From NCBI GenBank assembly GCA_016189945.1, contig JACPRN010000104.1, positions 1 to 33,753 on the forward strand: a DNA stretch of 33,753 nucleotides, read 5' to 3'. Under the pieces are notes generated by a model. That model was not told where the DNA came from and searched no databases. It worked only from the letters and a program-made list of their open reading frames with translations. This document shows, one piece after another, positions 24,539-31,752 of this stretch. How positions within the stretch are numbered: the stretch's first letter is position 1; each line of letters opens with the position of its first letter. The translations under genes were made by a program, and so were the position numbers. Source of the DNA: Betaproteobacteria bacterium. Lineage in GTDB: Bacteria > Pseudomonadota > Gammaproteobacteria > Burkholderiales > SG8-39.

Positions 24539-25279
24539 CTAGGCGTTGCTCGCGGCGAGGGACTGCAAGCCCTGCAGACTGCAAACCTCGATCGTCTTAC
24601 GCGACATCTTCGCGATGCCGTTTTGCGCGATCTGCACGAATGCCTTGCCGAGCGCACCGGCGCTCAAGCCCAAATAGCTGGCGAGATCCGCGCGCGACAT
24701 CGGCAGCCTGAAGCTCGCCGGATCGTGGCCCAGCGCTTCGAGCCGGTGCGACAAATCGAGCAGGAAGCCGGCGAGCCGGGCCTCGGGGCTGGCGGTCCTG
24801 CGCAGCGACAGGGTGCGTGCATCGCGATTGCGGTAGCGCCCGAAAATCTTGAGGATGTTGCCGCGCAGCGCCGGCGCTCGGTCGGCGAGGTCTTCGAGCT
24901 GGTCGAACGGAATTTCGCACACTTCGCTCGCTTCCAGCGCGCGCATATCGAAGATGTACGCCCGCGGGCCGATTCCGCCCACCCCGACGACGTCGCCCAT
25001 CATGTGAAAACCCATCACCTGCTCGCGGCCGCGTTCGTCGCGGATGGTGTTTCTCAGGCAGCCCGAGCTTATCGCATACAGGCTCTTGAACGGGTCGCCG
25101 ATGCGATAGAGATACTCCCCGGCCTCCACCCGGAACCGCCGCGCGACGGCCTGATCGAGCTGTTCGAGAGCACTCGCGTCCGCGCCATGTCCGAAGCAAG
25201 ACATGCGCACCGCACACGAGGTGCATGCGCGCGACGCAGCCGCGCTGCCTGCTGTAGTTTGTACTTCGGCTTCTTTCAT
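24539..25279 (-). CDS. FNR-type Crp/Fnr-family regulator with atypical recognition helix
   Basis: The product is 246 residues, close to E. coli FNR (250). Cysteines C19, C22, C28 (ACTSCAVRMSCF) and C121 (ASEVCEIP) match the four [4Fe-4S] ligands C20, C23, C29 and C122 of FNR in position and spacing, so oxygen sensing through a cluster is likely. The cyclic-nucleotide-binding-fold beta barrel (YRIGDPFKSLYAISSGCLRN) and a dimer helix follow. The helix-turn-helix is LPMSRADLASYLGLSAGALGKAF. FNR uses E209, S212 and R213 of its recognition helix to read TTGAT; the aligned residues here are G208, G211 and K212. Target specificity may thus differ. A FNR-box-like site lies 100 bases upstream. Confidence in family is high; the altered specificity is inference. 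Confidence 0.9.
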   Translation of the reverse strand: MKEAEVQTTAGSAAASRACTSCAVRMSCFGHGADASALEQLDQAVARRFRVEAGEYLYRIGDPFKSLYAISSGCLRNTIRDERGREQVMGFHMMGDVVGVGGIGPRAYIFDMRALEASEVCEIPFDQLEDLADRAPALRGNILKIFGRYRNRDARTLSLRRTASPEARLAGFLLDLSHRLEALGHDPASFRLPMSRADLASYLGLSAGALGKAFVQIAQNGIAKMSRKTIEVCSLQGLQSLAASNA

Positions 25280-25378
25280 CGACCCGTCCCTAAAGACCCC
25301 TGTCCGCTGAGCACTTATTTTGGTCTTGCGGCCGGTGCCGCGAGAACCGCAATGTTGCCCGGCAATCGGCGCGGGCCT

Positions 25379-25392
25379 TTAACCTAGATCAA
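25379..25392. promoter_or_regulatory. FNR/ANR-box-like site upstream of the fnr-like gene
   Basis: TTAACCTAGATCAA matches the FNR consensus TTGATNNNNATCAA at eight of ten defined positions, with one perfect half-site (ATCAA). It is centred about 106 bases before the start codon of the regulator gene, in a 173-base region that otherwise holds no gene. It could serve autoregulation or control by a second FNR paralogue. The methyltransferase gene on the other side ends towards it, so the site can only serve the regulator gene. Confidence 0.55.
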
Positions 25393-25452
25393 ATTTGCTG
25401 CCGCTTACCCGAAAGCGATTCGCGGGCCGGGCACGGCGGATCAGTAGAAACC

Positions 25453-26106
25453 CTAGCTCCGCCCCTGCTTGGCCCTGCGCGGAATGGTCCACAGGTAAAT
25501 GGTGCGTTCGCGATCGGTGGCCGCAATGCGCACCGTCTGCTGCGGCTGCCAGGTACCCATGTCATGCATATGGGAAACCACGCGCGCCCCCGGCTTCAGC
25601 TCCCGGAGCAGTTTGGGCCGCAGGTCCAGATTGACCTTGGGCCAGAGAAAAAGCATCACCACGGTCGCTTCCCTGATATCGGTCTGGAACAGATCCTGGG
25701 TGAGAAATCGGATCCGATCGGCGACGCCGGCCCGGCGGGCATTCTCCCTCGCCTCGGCGATGCGCTGCGGGTCGATGTCGACGCACACGCCGCGTGCGCC
25801 CCGATCGCGCGCCGCGGCAATGACGATTCGGCCGTCCCCGCAGCCCAGGTCGTAGACCACGTCGGCGCGGCGTACCTTGGCCAGCTTCAGCATCGCCTTA
25901 ACGACCTCCACGTTGGTGGGCTGGTAGGGCACATCGGGCGCGCGCAGCGCCTGCGGGGCAAGACCTCCCGGCTGCGCCCAGGCCGTCGCGAGCCAGAGCG
26001 CGGCGAGCAACGCGCAGGCCAGGCCCCGCGCCCGGCGCCGCCGGGGGGCGCCCAAGCGGGGATCGAGCGCCGGATTTCGCACCGGAGTCAGCTCACAGGA
26101 TCGCAC
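25453..26106 (-). CDS. Class I SAM-dependent methyltransferase with N-terminal signal peptide
   Basis: The product is 217 residues. A basic stretch (RRRRAR, 23-28) is followed by a hydrophobic run GLACALLAALWLATAWA and a signal-peptidase-like site (AWA-QP), so the protein seems exported. The mature part is a methyltransferase fold: motif I VVYDLGCGDGRIVIAA, acidic motif II GVCVDIDPQRIAEAREN, then LTQDLFQTDIREATVVMLFLWP. S-adenosylmethionine is normally cytoplasmic, so an exported enzyme of this class is odd; the hydrophobic run may instead be a membrane anchor with the domain on an unexpected side. The start codon overlaps the LOG-family gene by 14 bases. The methyl acceptor is unknown. Confidence 0.82.
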   Translation of the reverse strand: MRSCELTPVRNPALDPRLGAPRRRRARGLACALLAALWLATAWAQPGGLAPQALRAPDVPYQPTNVEVVKAMLKLAKVRRADVVYDLGCGDGRIVIAAARDRGARGVCVDIDPQRIAEARENARRAGVADRIRFLTQDLFQTDIREATVVMLFLWPKVNLDLRPKLLRELKPGARVVSHMHDMGTWQPQQTVRIAATDRERTIYLWTIPRRAKQGRS

Positions 26107-26920
26107 CGCGCTCGGCCAGCGCGAATTCGGTGAGGTGTTCGGTGATGATCTTGAACGCCTCGTCGACCGAGTCGGTGCGGTGGAAAAGCTGCAGGTCCCC
26201 CCGATCGATGGTGCCGTGGTGCGCGAGCGCTTCGAAGTTGATCACCTCGTCCCAGTACTGCGCGCCGAACAGGACGACCGCCAGGTGCTTGCGCATCTTG
26301 TGCGTCTGGCGCAGCGTCATGATCTCGAACAGCTCGTCGAGCGTGCCGAAGCCCCCCGGAAAGACGAGCAACGCCTTGGCGAGATAGGCGAACCAGAACT
26401 TGCGCATGAAAAAATAGTGAAAGTGAAACGACAGCTCGCGCGTCACGTAGCGGTTGTCGAATTCCGGCACCGGCAGCGAAATGGTAAGCCCGATATTGAG
26501 CCCCTTGGCCTCCGATGCGCCGCGGTTCGCCGCCTCCATGATGCCCGGGCCGCCGCCGGTGCACACGACGAATCGCTGCGCCTCGTCAGGGAGCTGCTTG
26601 GACCATTCGGTGAAGCGGCGGGCGAGTTCGCGCGCATCCTCGTAGTAGCGCGACATCGCGAGCTGCCGGCGCGCGTGTTCCGGATCGCCCTCGCCGCGCT
26701 CGGCGGCGAGCACCTCGGCCTCGGCGCGCTCGCGCGAGAGGATGCGCGCCGAACCCATGAATACGATGGTGTCGTCGATGCGGTAGTGATCGAAGCGGCT
26801 CTTCGGTTCCAGGTACTCGGCCAGGATGCGCAGCTCGCGCGCGCTCGAGCTGTTCAGAAACGACTCCTTGAGGTACGCCTTCGCCGCATGGTGGCGTCTT
26901 TCGGGCCGTTTTTCATTCAT
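26093..26920 (-). CDS. LOG-family (TIGR00730-like) Rossmann-fold nucleotide phosphoribohydrolase
   Basis: The product is 275 residues from the ATG at 26920, which has GGAG seven bases before it; the in-frame ATG at 26956 is less well placed. The two family motifs are clear: CTGGGPGIMEAANRGA and FPGGFGTLDELFEI. These bind the nucleotide phosphate and carry the catalytic residues in LOG proteins, which cleave nucleoside 5'-monophosphates (classically cytokinin riboside monophosphates) to base and ribose 5-phosphate. An N-terminal extension of about 45 residues makes it longer than the 190-residue LOG type and places it with the longer bacterial branch. The physiological nucleotide substrate is unknown. 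It heads a two-gene unit with the methyltransferase. Confidence 0.9.
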   Translation of the reverse strand: MNEKRPERRHHAAKAYLKESFLNSSSARELRILAEYLEPKSRFDHYRIDDTIVFMGSARILSRERAEAEVLAAERGEGDPEHARRQLAMSRYYEDARELARRFTEWSKQLPDEAQRFVVCTGGGPGIMEAANRGASEAKGLNIGLTISLPVPEFDNRYVTRELSFHFHYFFMRKFWFAYLAKALLVFPGGFGTLDELFEIMTLRQTHKMRKHLAVVLFGAQYWDEVINFEALAHHGTIDRGDLQLFHRTDSVDEAFKIITEHLTEFALAERGAIL

Positions 26921-26943
26921 CGGCAACTCCGGAAACTGGGTTG

Positions 26944-26974
26944 GGTCAGGCCCCATTGCTCGAACGGTCTGACC
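26944..26974. repeat. Second REP-like palindrome
   Basis: Read on the minus strand this is GGTCAGACC, eight bases, then AATGGGGCCTGACC. The first element at 1872-1938 has GGTCAGACC at one end and AATGGGGCTGACC at the other, so both ends are shared apart from one inserted C. Here the interior is reduced to eight bases. The repeat lies just upstream of the LOG-family gene in a 221-base gap. The rest of that gap shows no gene. Confidence 0.55.
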
Positions 26975-27141
26975 GCCATCTTAGCAGCCCGTTCGGCAGC
27001 GCTCGCGCGGAAACTTTCCCGCGGCGGGTCCCGCCGGCACGCGCATGCGGCAAGGGCGCGCCGAGGGAATAAGCGCGCGGCGGCGGCTGTTTGCTTTCGT
27101 GCGTCGCTGCACCAGCGACGCCTCGGAGCGAAGGAGGAGCA

Positions 27142-27639
27142 ATGTCACTGAAGCACGTCTTGCGAGCGGTGTTGGCCGGCGCCCTTGCGCTGCTTTCGTT
27201 TTCGGCCCTGGCGCAGCAAAACCTGCAAACCATGCCCTTCGGCAACCCCGTCGGCATCGACACGGCGAGGAAGATGGCGGCCGCCTCGGCCGCCGAGGCG
27301 AGAAGAAACGGCTGGCCGGTGTGCATCGCGATCGTCGATTATCACGGGGACCTGGTGTATTTCGAACGGCTGGACGACACCCAGCTCGGCAGCGTTGCGG
27401 TGGCGATCGACAAGGCGCGCACGGCGGCGAAGTTCAAGCGCTCGACCAAGCTGCTCGAGGATGCCGTAGCCGGCGGCCGCAATGCGCTGCTCAAGCTCGG
27501 CGACGCCTCGCCCATCCAGGGCGGTCTGCCGATCGCGGTCAGCGGCAGGTTCGTCGGCGCCATCGGCGTTTCCGGCGTGGCTTCCCACCAGGACGAGCAG
27601 GTCGCCGCAGCGGGGCTCGCTGCTCTTGCCGCCAAGTAG
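27142..27639 (+). CDS. GlcG/HbpS-family heme-degrading-domain protein, exported
   Basis: The product is 165 residues from the ATG at 27142, with AAGGAGGAG upstream; the ORF-track start at 27091 has no such site. The signal peptide MSLKHVLRAVLAGALALLSFSALA is cleaved before QQN. The body is a single GlcG/HbpS domain: GIDTARKMAAASAAEARRNGWPVCIAIVDYHGDLVYFERLD, then AIDKARTAAKFKRST, and GGLPIAVSGRFVGAIGVSG. The family includes GlcG of the glycolate operon and heme-binding HbpS of Streptomyces; its biochemical role in glycolate clusters is not settled. It faces the glcF-like/flavoprotein/Bug operon, to which it is convergent, so a link to that hydroxyacid-oxidising unit is likely. Confidence 0.88.
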   Translation: MSLKHVLRAVLAGALALLSFSALAQQNLQTMPFGNPVGIDTARKMAAASAAEARRNGWPVCIAIVDYHGDLVYFERLDDTQLGSVAVAIDKARTAAKFKRSTKLLEDAVAGGRNALLKLGDASPIQGGLPIAVSGRFVGAIGVSGVASHQDEQVAAAGLAALAAK

Positions 27640-27706
27640 CGAACCGGAACCAGGGGCCACCCCGGGCGCGAAAGGCCAGCGGCGCGTCAGGGCAGTATCG
27701 CCAAAC

Positions 27707-28672
27707 TCACTGTGCCTTGATGTTTCCCTTGGCCGCCACCTGTTTGTACTGGCTGATCTGCGCCTTCATGGTCGCCGACAATTCCGCCGCGGTGCTGCCG
27801 ACGGGCTCCACGCCCAGATTCATCATGCGCTCGCGCAGGTCCGGCTGAAACACGACTTGCGCGATTTCCTTTTGCAGCCGGGTGGTGAGAGCGCCCAAGG
27901 TTCCGGCCGGCGCGAAAATCCCGGACCACAACACCATCTCGTAGCCAGGGACACCGGACTCGGCAATGGTCGGCAGCTCGGGCACGATGCGCACGCGCTT
28001 GGCGCTCGACACCGCGATCGCGCGCAGCTTTCCGGCCTTGATCTGCGCCATGACCGCGGCGCTGTCGGCAAAGGTCAATGCGACCTCGCCCGACAGCACG
28101 GCGTTGACCGCCGGCGCGCTGCCTTTGTAGGGAATGTGGTTGAGGGCGATTCCGGCGCGCTGGGCGAACATTTCAGTCGCCAATTGAAACGAAGTGGCCG
28201 CCGAGCTGTAGTTGATCCTGCCCGGGCTCGCCTTTGCGATCGCGATCAGCTCCGCGGTCGTCTTCGCTGCAACCGAAGGGTGCACCGTCAGGATCAGCGG
28301 AAACAGGCCGACCATGCTGACCGGCGCAAAATCCTTGATCGGATCGTAGGGGAGGTCGGCGTAGAGCGCGGGGTTCACCGTCATGCCGCTGCTCGGGCCC
28401 ACCAGCAGCATGTAGCCGTCGGCGGCGGCGCGCTTGACCTGCTCGATGGCGATGATGCCGTTCGCGCCGGGTTTGTTCTCCACGATAAAGGGTTGCCCCA
28501 GGGCGGTTTGCAGCTTCTCGCCCACGAGGCGCGCGAGGATGTCGTTGCCGCCGCCCGGCGGGAAGCCGACCACGAGCTTGACCGGCTTGCTCGGATACTG
28601 ATCCTGCGCGGACGACATCCCGCCAAACACAAAGGCGGCAAGGCCAAAAACGAAAACGAGCAACTTCTTCAT
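27707..28672 (-). CDS. Bug/TctC-family receptor (copy 4)
   Basis: The product is 321 residues; the ATG at 28672 follows GGAGG by seven bases. The signal peptide is MKKLLVFVFGLAAFVFGGMSSAQ. Motifs: VKLVVGFPPGGGNDILARLVGEKL, FIVENKPGANGIIAIEQVKRAAADGYMLLVGPSSGM, DLPYDPIKDFAPVSMV and IPYKGSAPAVNAVLSGEV. It is clearly more distant from the other three copies in the window. It is the third gene after the glcF-like and flavoprotein genes (gap 21 bases), so its ligand is probably the substrate of that oxidase, perhaps a hydroxycarboxylic acid. Confidence 0.93.
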   Translation of the reverse strand: MKKLLVFVFGLAAFVFGGMSSAQDQYPSKPVKLVVGFPPGGGNDILARLVGEKLQTALGQPFIVENKPGANGIIAIEQVKRAAADGYMLLVGPSSGMTVNPALYADLPYDPIKDFAPVSMVGLFPLILTVHPSVAAKTTAELIAIAKASPGRINYSSAATSFQLATEMFAQRAGIALNHIPYKGSAPAVNAVLSGEVALTFADSAAVMAQIKAGKLRAIAVSSAKRVRIVPELPTIAESGVPGYEMVLWSGIFAPAGTLGALTTRLQKEIAQVVFQPDLRERMMNLGVEPVGSTAAELSATMKAQISQYKQVAAKGNIKAQ

Positions 28673-28693
28673 TCCAATCCTCCGGAGCAGTGG

Positions 28694-30220
28694 CTAATCA
28701 ATCCCGTATTTTCCGGGAGCGATGATTCCGTTGGGGTCAAGCGCGCGCTTGATCGCGGCGCAGGCCTCCACAAAAGCGCTCATGCGCTGCCCCTGATGAA
28801 ACCCCTGGTACGCGGTCGGGGCACGGCCGACGAAAACCCCCTTGCCGGCGAACTCCAGGGCAAGCGCCCGATAGCAGGCGTCCGCGCGCGCGGTTTCCTC
28901 CGCATCGCCGCGATTATAGACGAGCGTGTGCACGCCGCGGGCAAAGCGCGGCCCACACACGTTCGACACCATGTACTCCAGTCCATGATCGCGGCAGATC
29001 CCGCGCGATGCGAGGTGAAACTCGTTCGCCACCGAACCGATCATCGGCGTTCGCGGCAGGAACCAGATTGTTCCGCCCCCCGGGCGCCAGCGCAACATTT
29101 TCAACTCGCCTTCGCCCGGCACCCCTTCGTAGGAGTTCATCGAAATGCGCAGCGGGGCAATCTCGTTCGCCTCTTCGAGCGCGATGAACCGGCCCTTGCC
29201 GCTGCGCGTGAAATGGGCGATCACCCGATCGAGCTGCGGCTGGACCGCCTGGCGGCTTGCGCCGTAAAAGGCGCCCGAAACTGTCCACGAGCCGAGGCCA
29301 TATCGTTTCTGCAGCGCGCGGCGCGCCTCGTCTGTGATCTGCTTCTTGCCGCCGCTTTGGCCGTACTCCGGGTGCACGCAATCGGCCGCGATCAGGTAGA
29401 GGTCGTTGGTGGCGCGGATCTGCGTGGGAACGAAATTGGAAAGCTTCAACGGGCGGATCAAATCGACGATCTGGTGCAGGTCGGTGTCGTCGGGAAAAGT
29501 AAAGAAGAACGATTCGATGTGCGGGGGCCTGGGCATGACCCACATGCCCGCGCGCGTGACGATGCCGTAGTTCGATTGCGTGAACAGCCCCTCGAGATAG
29601 GGACCGAAGCTGTACTTCGAGACGTGCCAGTTCAAGTGCGAGGCCGACTCGAGGCTCCCGTCGCCCGTGCGAATGACGTCGCCCGAGCCGAGGACCACCT
29701 CCATGCCGCACAGGGTCCCAAAGTGGTCCGCATAGGCGCCGCTGCCGCCCCCCTTGTCGAGGGCATTCCCGAGCAGAGAGCCCTGGGGCGGGCCGGCGGT
29801 GGCCGAGATCATGAGCTTGCTCTTACGCTTCACCAGCTCGTCGTACATCGCCTGAAAGGTCACGCCCGGCTCCACTACGCAGTAGGCGAGGGCCTCGTTC
29901 ACTTCGATCACGCGCGACATCCGGCGCCCGAGGTCGACCACCACCTGCCCGGCGCGCACGGACGATCGCGAGCCCAGGCCGATGTTCTGTCCGGTGCTGA
30001 TGGGATAGAGCGGAACCCGGTATCGGTTGGCCGCCAGCACCAGCTTTTGCACCGCTTGCGTCGAGTCGGGAAAAGCCACGGCGGCGGGGCGAAGGTCCGG
30101 TCCGGGGAGCGTGTGCTCGCCATAGCGCGTGAGCACCTCCTCGCCGGTCGAGATCGCCTCGGACCCGAGTTCCCCGCTCACCGCCTGAACAAATGCCCGG
30201 ATTGATTCTTCGTTCGCCAC
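28694..30220 (-). CDS. PCMH/VAO-family flavoprotein oxidoreductase (4-cresol-dehydrogenase-like), divergent active site
   Basis: The product is 508 residues from a GTG at 30220, with AGAGGAG six bases upstream; the ORF track's longer frame overlaps glcF. It aligns along its whole length with PchF, the flavoprotein of p-cresol methylhydroxylase: LYPISTGQNIGLGS, CVVEPGVTFQAMYDEL, GPYLEGLFTQSNYGIVTRAGMW, RWRPGGGTIWF and the C-terminal RALDPNGIIAPGKYGID. Key residues differ. Tyr384 of PchF, which binds FAD covalently, is L376; the phenol-binding Tyr95 and Tyr473 are L82 and G465; Arg474 is kept as R466. FAD is thus probably non-covalent and the substrate probably not a phenol. The partner is a GlcF-like Fe-S protein 11 bases upstream rather than the cytochrome of PCMH. 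PchF residue numbers are from memory. Confidence 0.88.
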   Translation of the reverse strand: MANEESIRAFVQAVSGELGSEAISTGEEVLTRYGEHTLPGPDLRPAAVAFPDSTQAVQKLVLAANRYRVPLYPISTGQNIGLGSRSSVRAGQVVVDLGRRMSRVIEVNEALAYCVVEPGVTFQAMYDELVKRKSKLMISATAGPPQGSLLGNALDKGGGSGAYADHFGTLCGMEVVLGSGDVIRTGDGSLESASHLNWHVSKYSFGPYLEGLFTQSNYGIVTRAGMWVMPRPPHIESFFFTFPDDTDLHQIVDLIRPLKLSNFVPTQIRATNDLYLIAADCVHPEYGQSGGKKQITDEARRALQKRYGLGSWTVSGAFYGASRQAVQPQLDRVIAHFTRSGKGRFIALEEANEIAPLRISMNSYEGVPGEGELKMLRWRPGGGTIWFLPRTPMIGSVANEFHLASRGICRDHGLEYMVSNVCGPRFARGVHTLVYNRGDAEETARADACYRALALEFAGKGVFVGRAPTAYQGFHQGQRMSAFVEACAAIKRALDPNGIIAPGKYGID

Positions 30221-30231
30221 GCGCTGCTCCT

Positions 30232-31605
30232 CTACCAGAAAGCCGAATTGTCGCCGTTTGCCTCCGCCGCCGGGACCTCCGCGCTGGCTTCCTGCGCAAG
30301 CGGCCGCGGGACAAAACCCTCCAGCCCGCGCGGAGCGGGGCCGCCGCTCGCCCAATCGACGAGCTGCACCGTGTGCGCAACCGGATATTCGGCAAAACGC
30401 GAGATCTGGATGAGACAACCGAGGTTGCCCGCAGCGATCACATCGGGCGCGATCGCTTCGATGTTCGCGGCCTTCCTTTGGCCCAGCCGCGCGGACATCT
30501 CGGGCTGAAGGATGTTGTAGGTGCCCGCGGAACCGCAACAGATGTGGCCCTCGGCGATATCGGCGACCACATAGCCCATCTTGCGCAGCAGCGCCCGCGG
30601 CTCGCGCGTGATCCTCTGGCCGTGCTTCATGGAGCAGGCATCGTGGTAGGCGACCAGTGCTCCGCTGTTGGTGTTCGCAAGCGGCAAGGGAAGCTCAGCG
30701 AGAATAACGCTGATGTCGCGCGCGGCTCTTGCAACCGAGGCTGCCGCCTGGCCGAGTTCCGCGTCATCGGCAAACAGCTCGTCGTAGTGGCGAATGACCG
30801 AGCCGCAACCCGAGGTGGTGACGGCGATCGCATCGATTGCGCCTGCGGCGAGCATTTCGCCCCAGTGGCGCACGCAGCGCGCCGCCTGCTTGATCGCCTG
30901 CTCGCGAAACCCCAGGTGCAGCTTCATCGCCCCGCAGCAGAAATTCCCTCGTGACTCGACCACGCGCACCCCCGCGCGCGCGAGCACGCGCCTGGCGGCG
31001 CAATTGATTTCGGCGCCCAGGACCGACTGCGCGCAGCCCTCGAGCAGGGCCACCGAGCGAAGTTGTGGCGACGGCGCCTCGCGCGAGCAGGGCGCAGGCA
31101 AGACCGGTGCACCGCGCGGCGAAAACGCGGCCAGCCCCGGCGCATTGGCGAGCCGGCCGAGCGCGCCGAGCCGGCCAGGAAGCGCGCATACCAATCCGGA
31201 GAGCGGCTTGCCGAGAATCCGCAACCCCCGGAGCATTCGCGGGCTGGTCAGCAGCGCCGCCACGCCACTGCGAAAGAGGCGATCGGGCAGCGATCTCACG
31301 CGGCTTGATTCGACGTACTCGCGGGCGATGTCGATCAGAACGCGGTAATTGACCCCCGCCCCGCAGCTCGTCTCGCACGACAGGCACGACAGGCAGCGAT
31401 CGAGATGAACGACAGTCGCCCGCCGCGGCGGCGCTTTCGATGCGAGCATCTCCTTGATGAGGACGAAGCGCCCGCGCGGCGAATCGTTTTCCTCGCCGTC
31501 CAAGATGTAGGTCGGGCACACGGCGGTGCAAAAGCCGAAATGAACGCATTCGCCGGCGGCAGCCCGCGCTTGGTCGAGCCGGGTTATCGGGATCGGAGCG
31601 TGCAT
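30232..31605 (-). CDS. GlcF-like iron-sulfur subunit with a modified first cluster motif
   Basis: The product is 457 residues from the ATG at 31605 (MHAPIPITRLDQ); the ORF-track start at 31728 is within the intergenic terminator region. It resembles the glycolate oxidase Fe-S subunit: CVHFGFCTAVCPTYILDGEENDSPRGR, then CLSCLSCETSCGAGVNY (C71, C74, C77, C81), and two CCG domains (GNFCCGAMKLHLGF, SGCGSVIRHY; HDACSMKHGQR, HICCGSAGTYN). The first ferredoxin motif should read CxxCxxCxxxCP, but the second cysteine is F23 (codon TTC, one base from TGC), leaving C20, C26 and C30. This cluster may be [3Fe-4S] or take another ligand. It likely carries electrons from the flavoprotein downstream to the quinone pool. 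No GlcD/GlcE pair is here. Confidence 0.9.
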   Translation of the reverse strand: MHAPIPITRLDQARAAAGECVHFGFCTAVCPTYILDGEENDSPRGRFVLIKEMLASKAPPRRATVVHLDRCLSCLSCETSCGAGVNYRVLIDIAREYVESSRVRSLPDRLFRSGVAALLTSPRMLRGLRILGKPLSGLVCALPGRLGALGRLANAPGLAAFSPRGAPVLPAPCSREAPSPQLRSVALLEGCAQSVLGAEINCAARRVLARAGVRVVESRGNFCCGAMKLHLGFREQAIKQAARCVRHWGEMLAAGAIDAIAVTTSGCGSVIRHYDELFADDAELGQAAASVARAARDISVILAELPLPLANTNSGALVAYHDACSMKHGQRITREPRALLRKMGYVVADIAEGHICCGSAGTYNILQPEMSARLGQRKAANIEAIAPDVIAAGNLGCLIQISRFAEYPVAHTVQLVDWASGGPAPRGLEGFVPRPLAQEASAEVPAAEANGDNSAFW

Positions 31606-31640
31606 TCGTTTCGAGGTGACTTGGAGCGCCAGCGCAGCGC

Positions 31641-31662
31641 AAAAAACGCCCCAATCGGGGCG
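31641..31662 (-). terminator. Rho-independent terminator of the adenosine-kinase-like operon
   Basis: On the minus strand CGCCCC-GATT-GGGGCG forms a six-pair GC stem with a four-base loop followed at once by TTTTTT. It lies 91 bases after the stop of the adenosine-specific-kinase gene and 36 bases before the glcF-like start, so it separates the two transcripts. Confidence 0.85.
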
Positions 31663-31752
31663 CTTGGAACGCTGCCAGTTTACCACCCTATCCCGGGACG
31701 GCGTGTCGCATCCGGCGCGCCGCGGCAAAGCAAGGCGAAACGCCGGTCTCCC

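Noticed and set aside
27482-30205. A 907-residue plus-strand ORF
   Set aside because: It is antisense to Bug copy 4 and the flavoprotein gene and begins inside the GlcG-like gene in another frame. The coding evidence lies on the minus strand.
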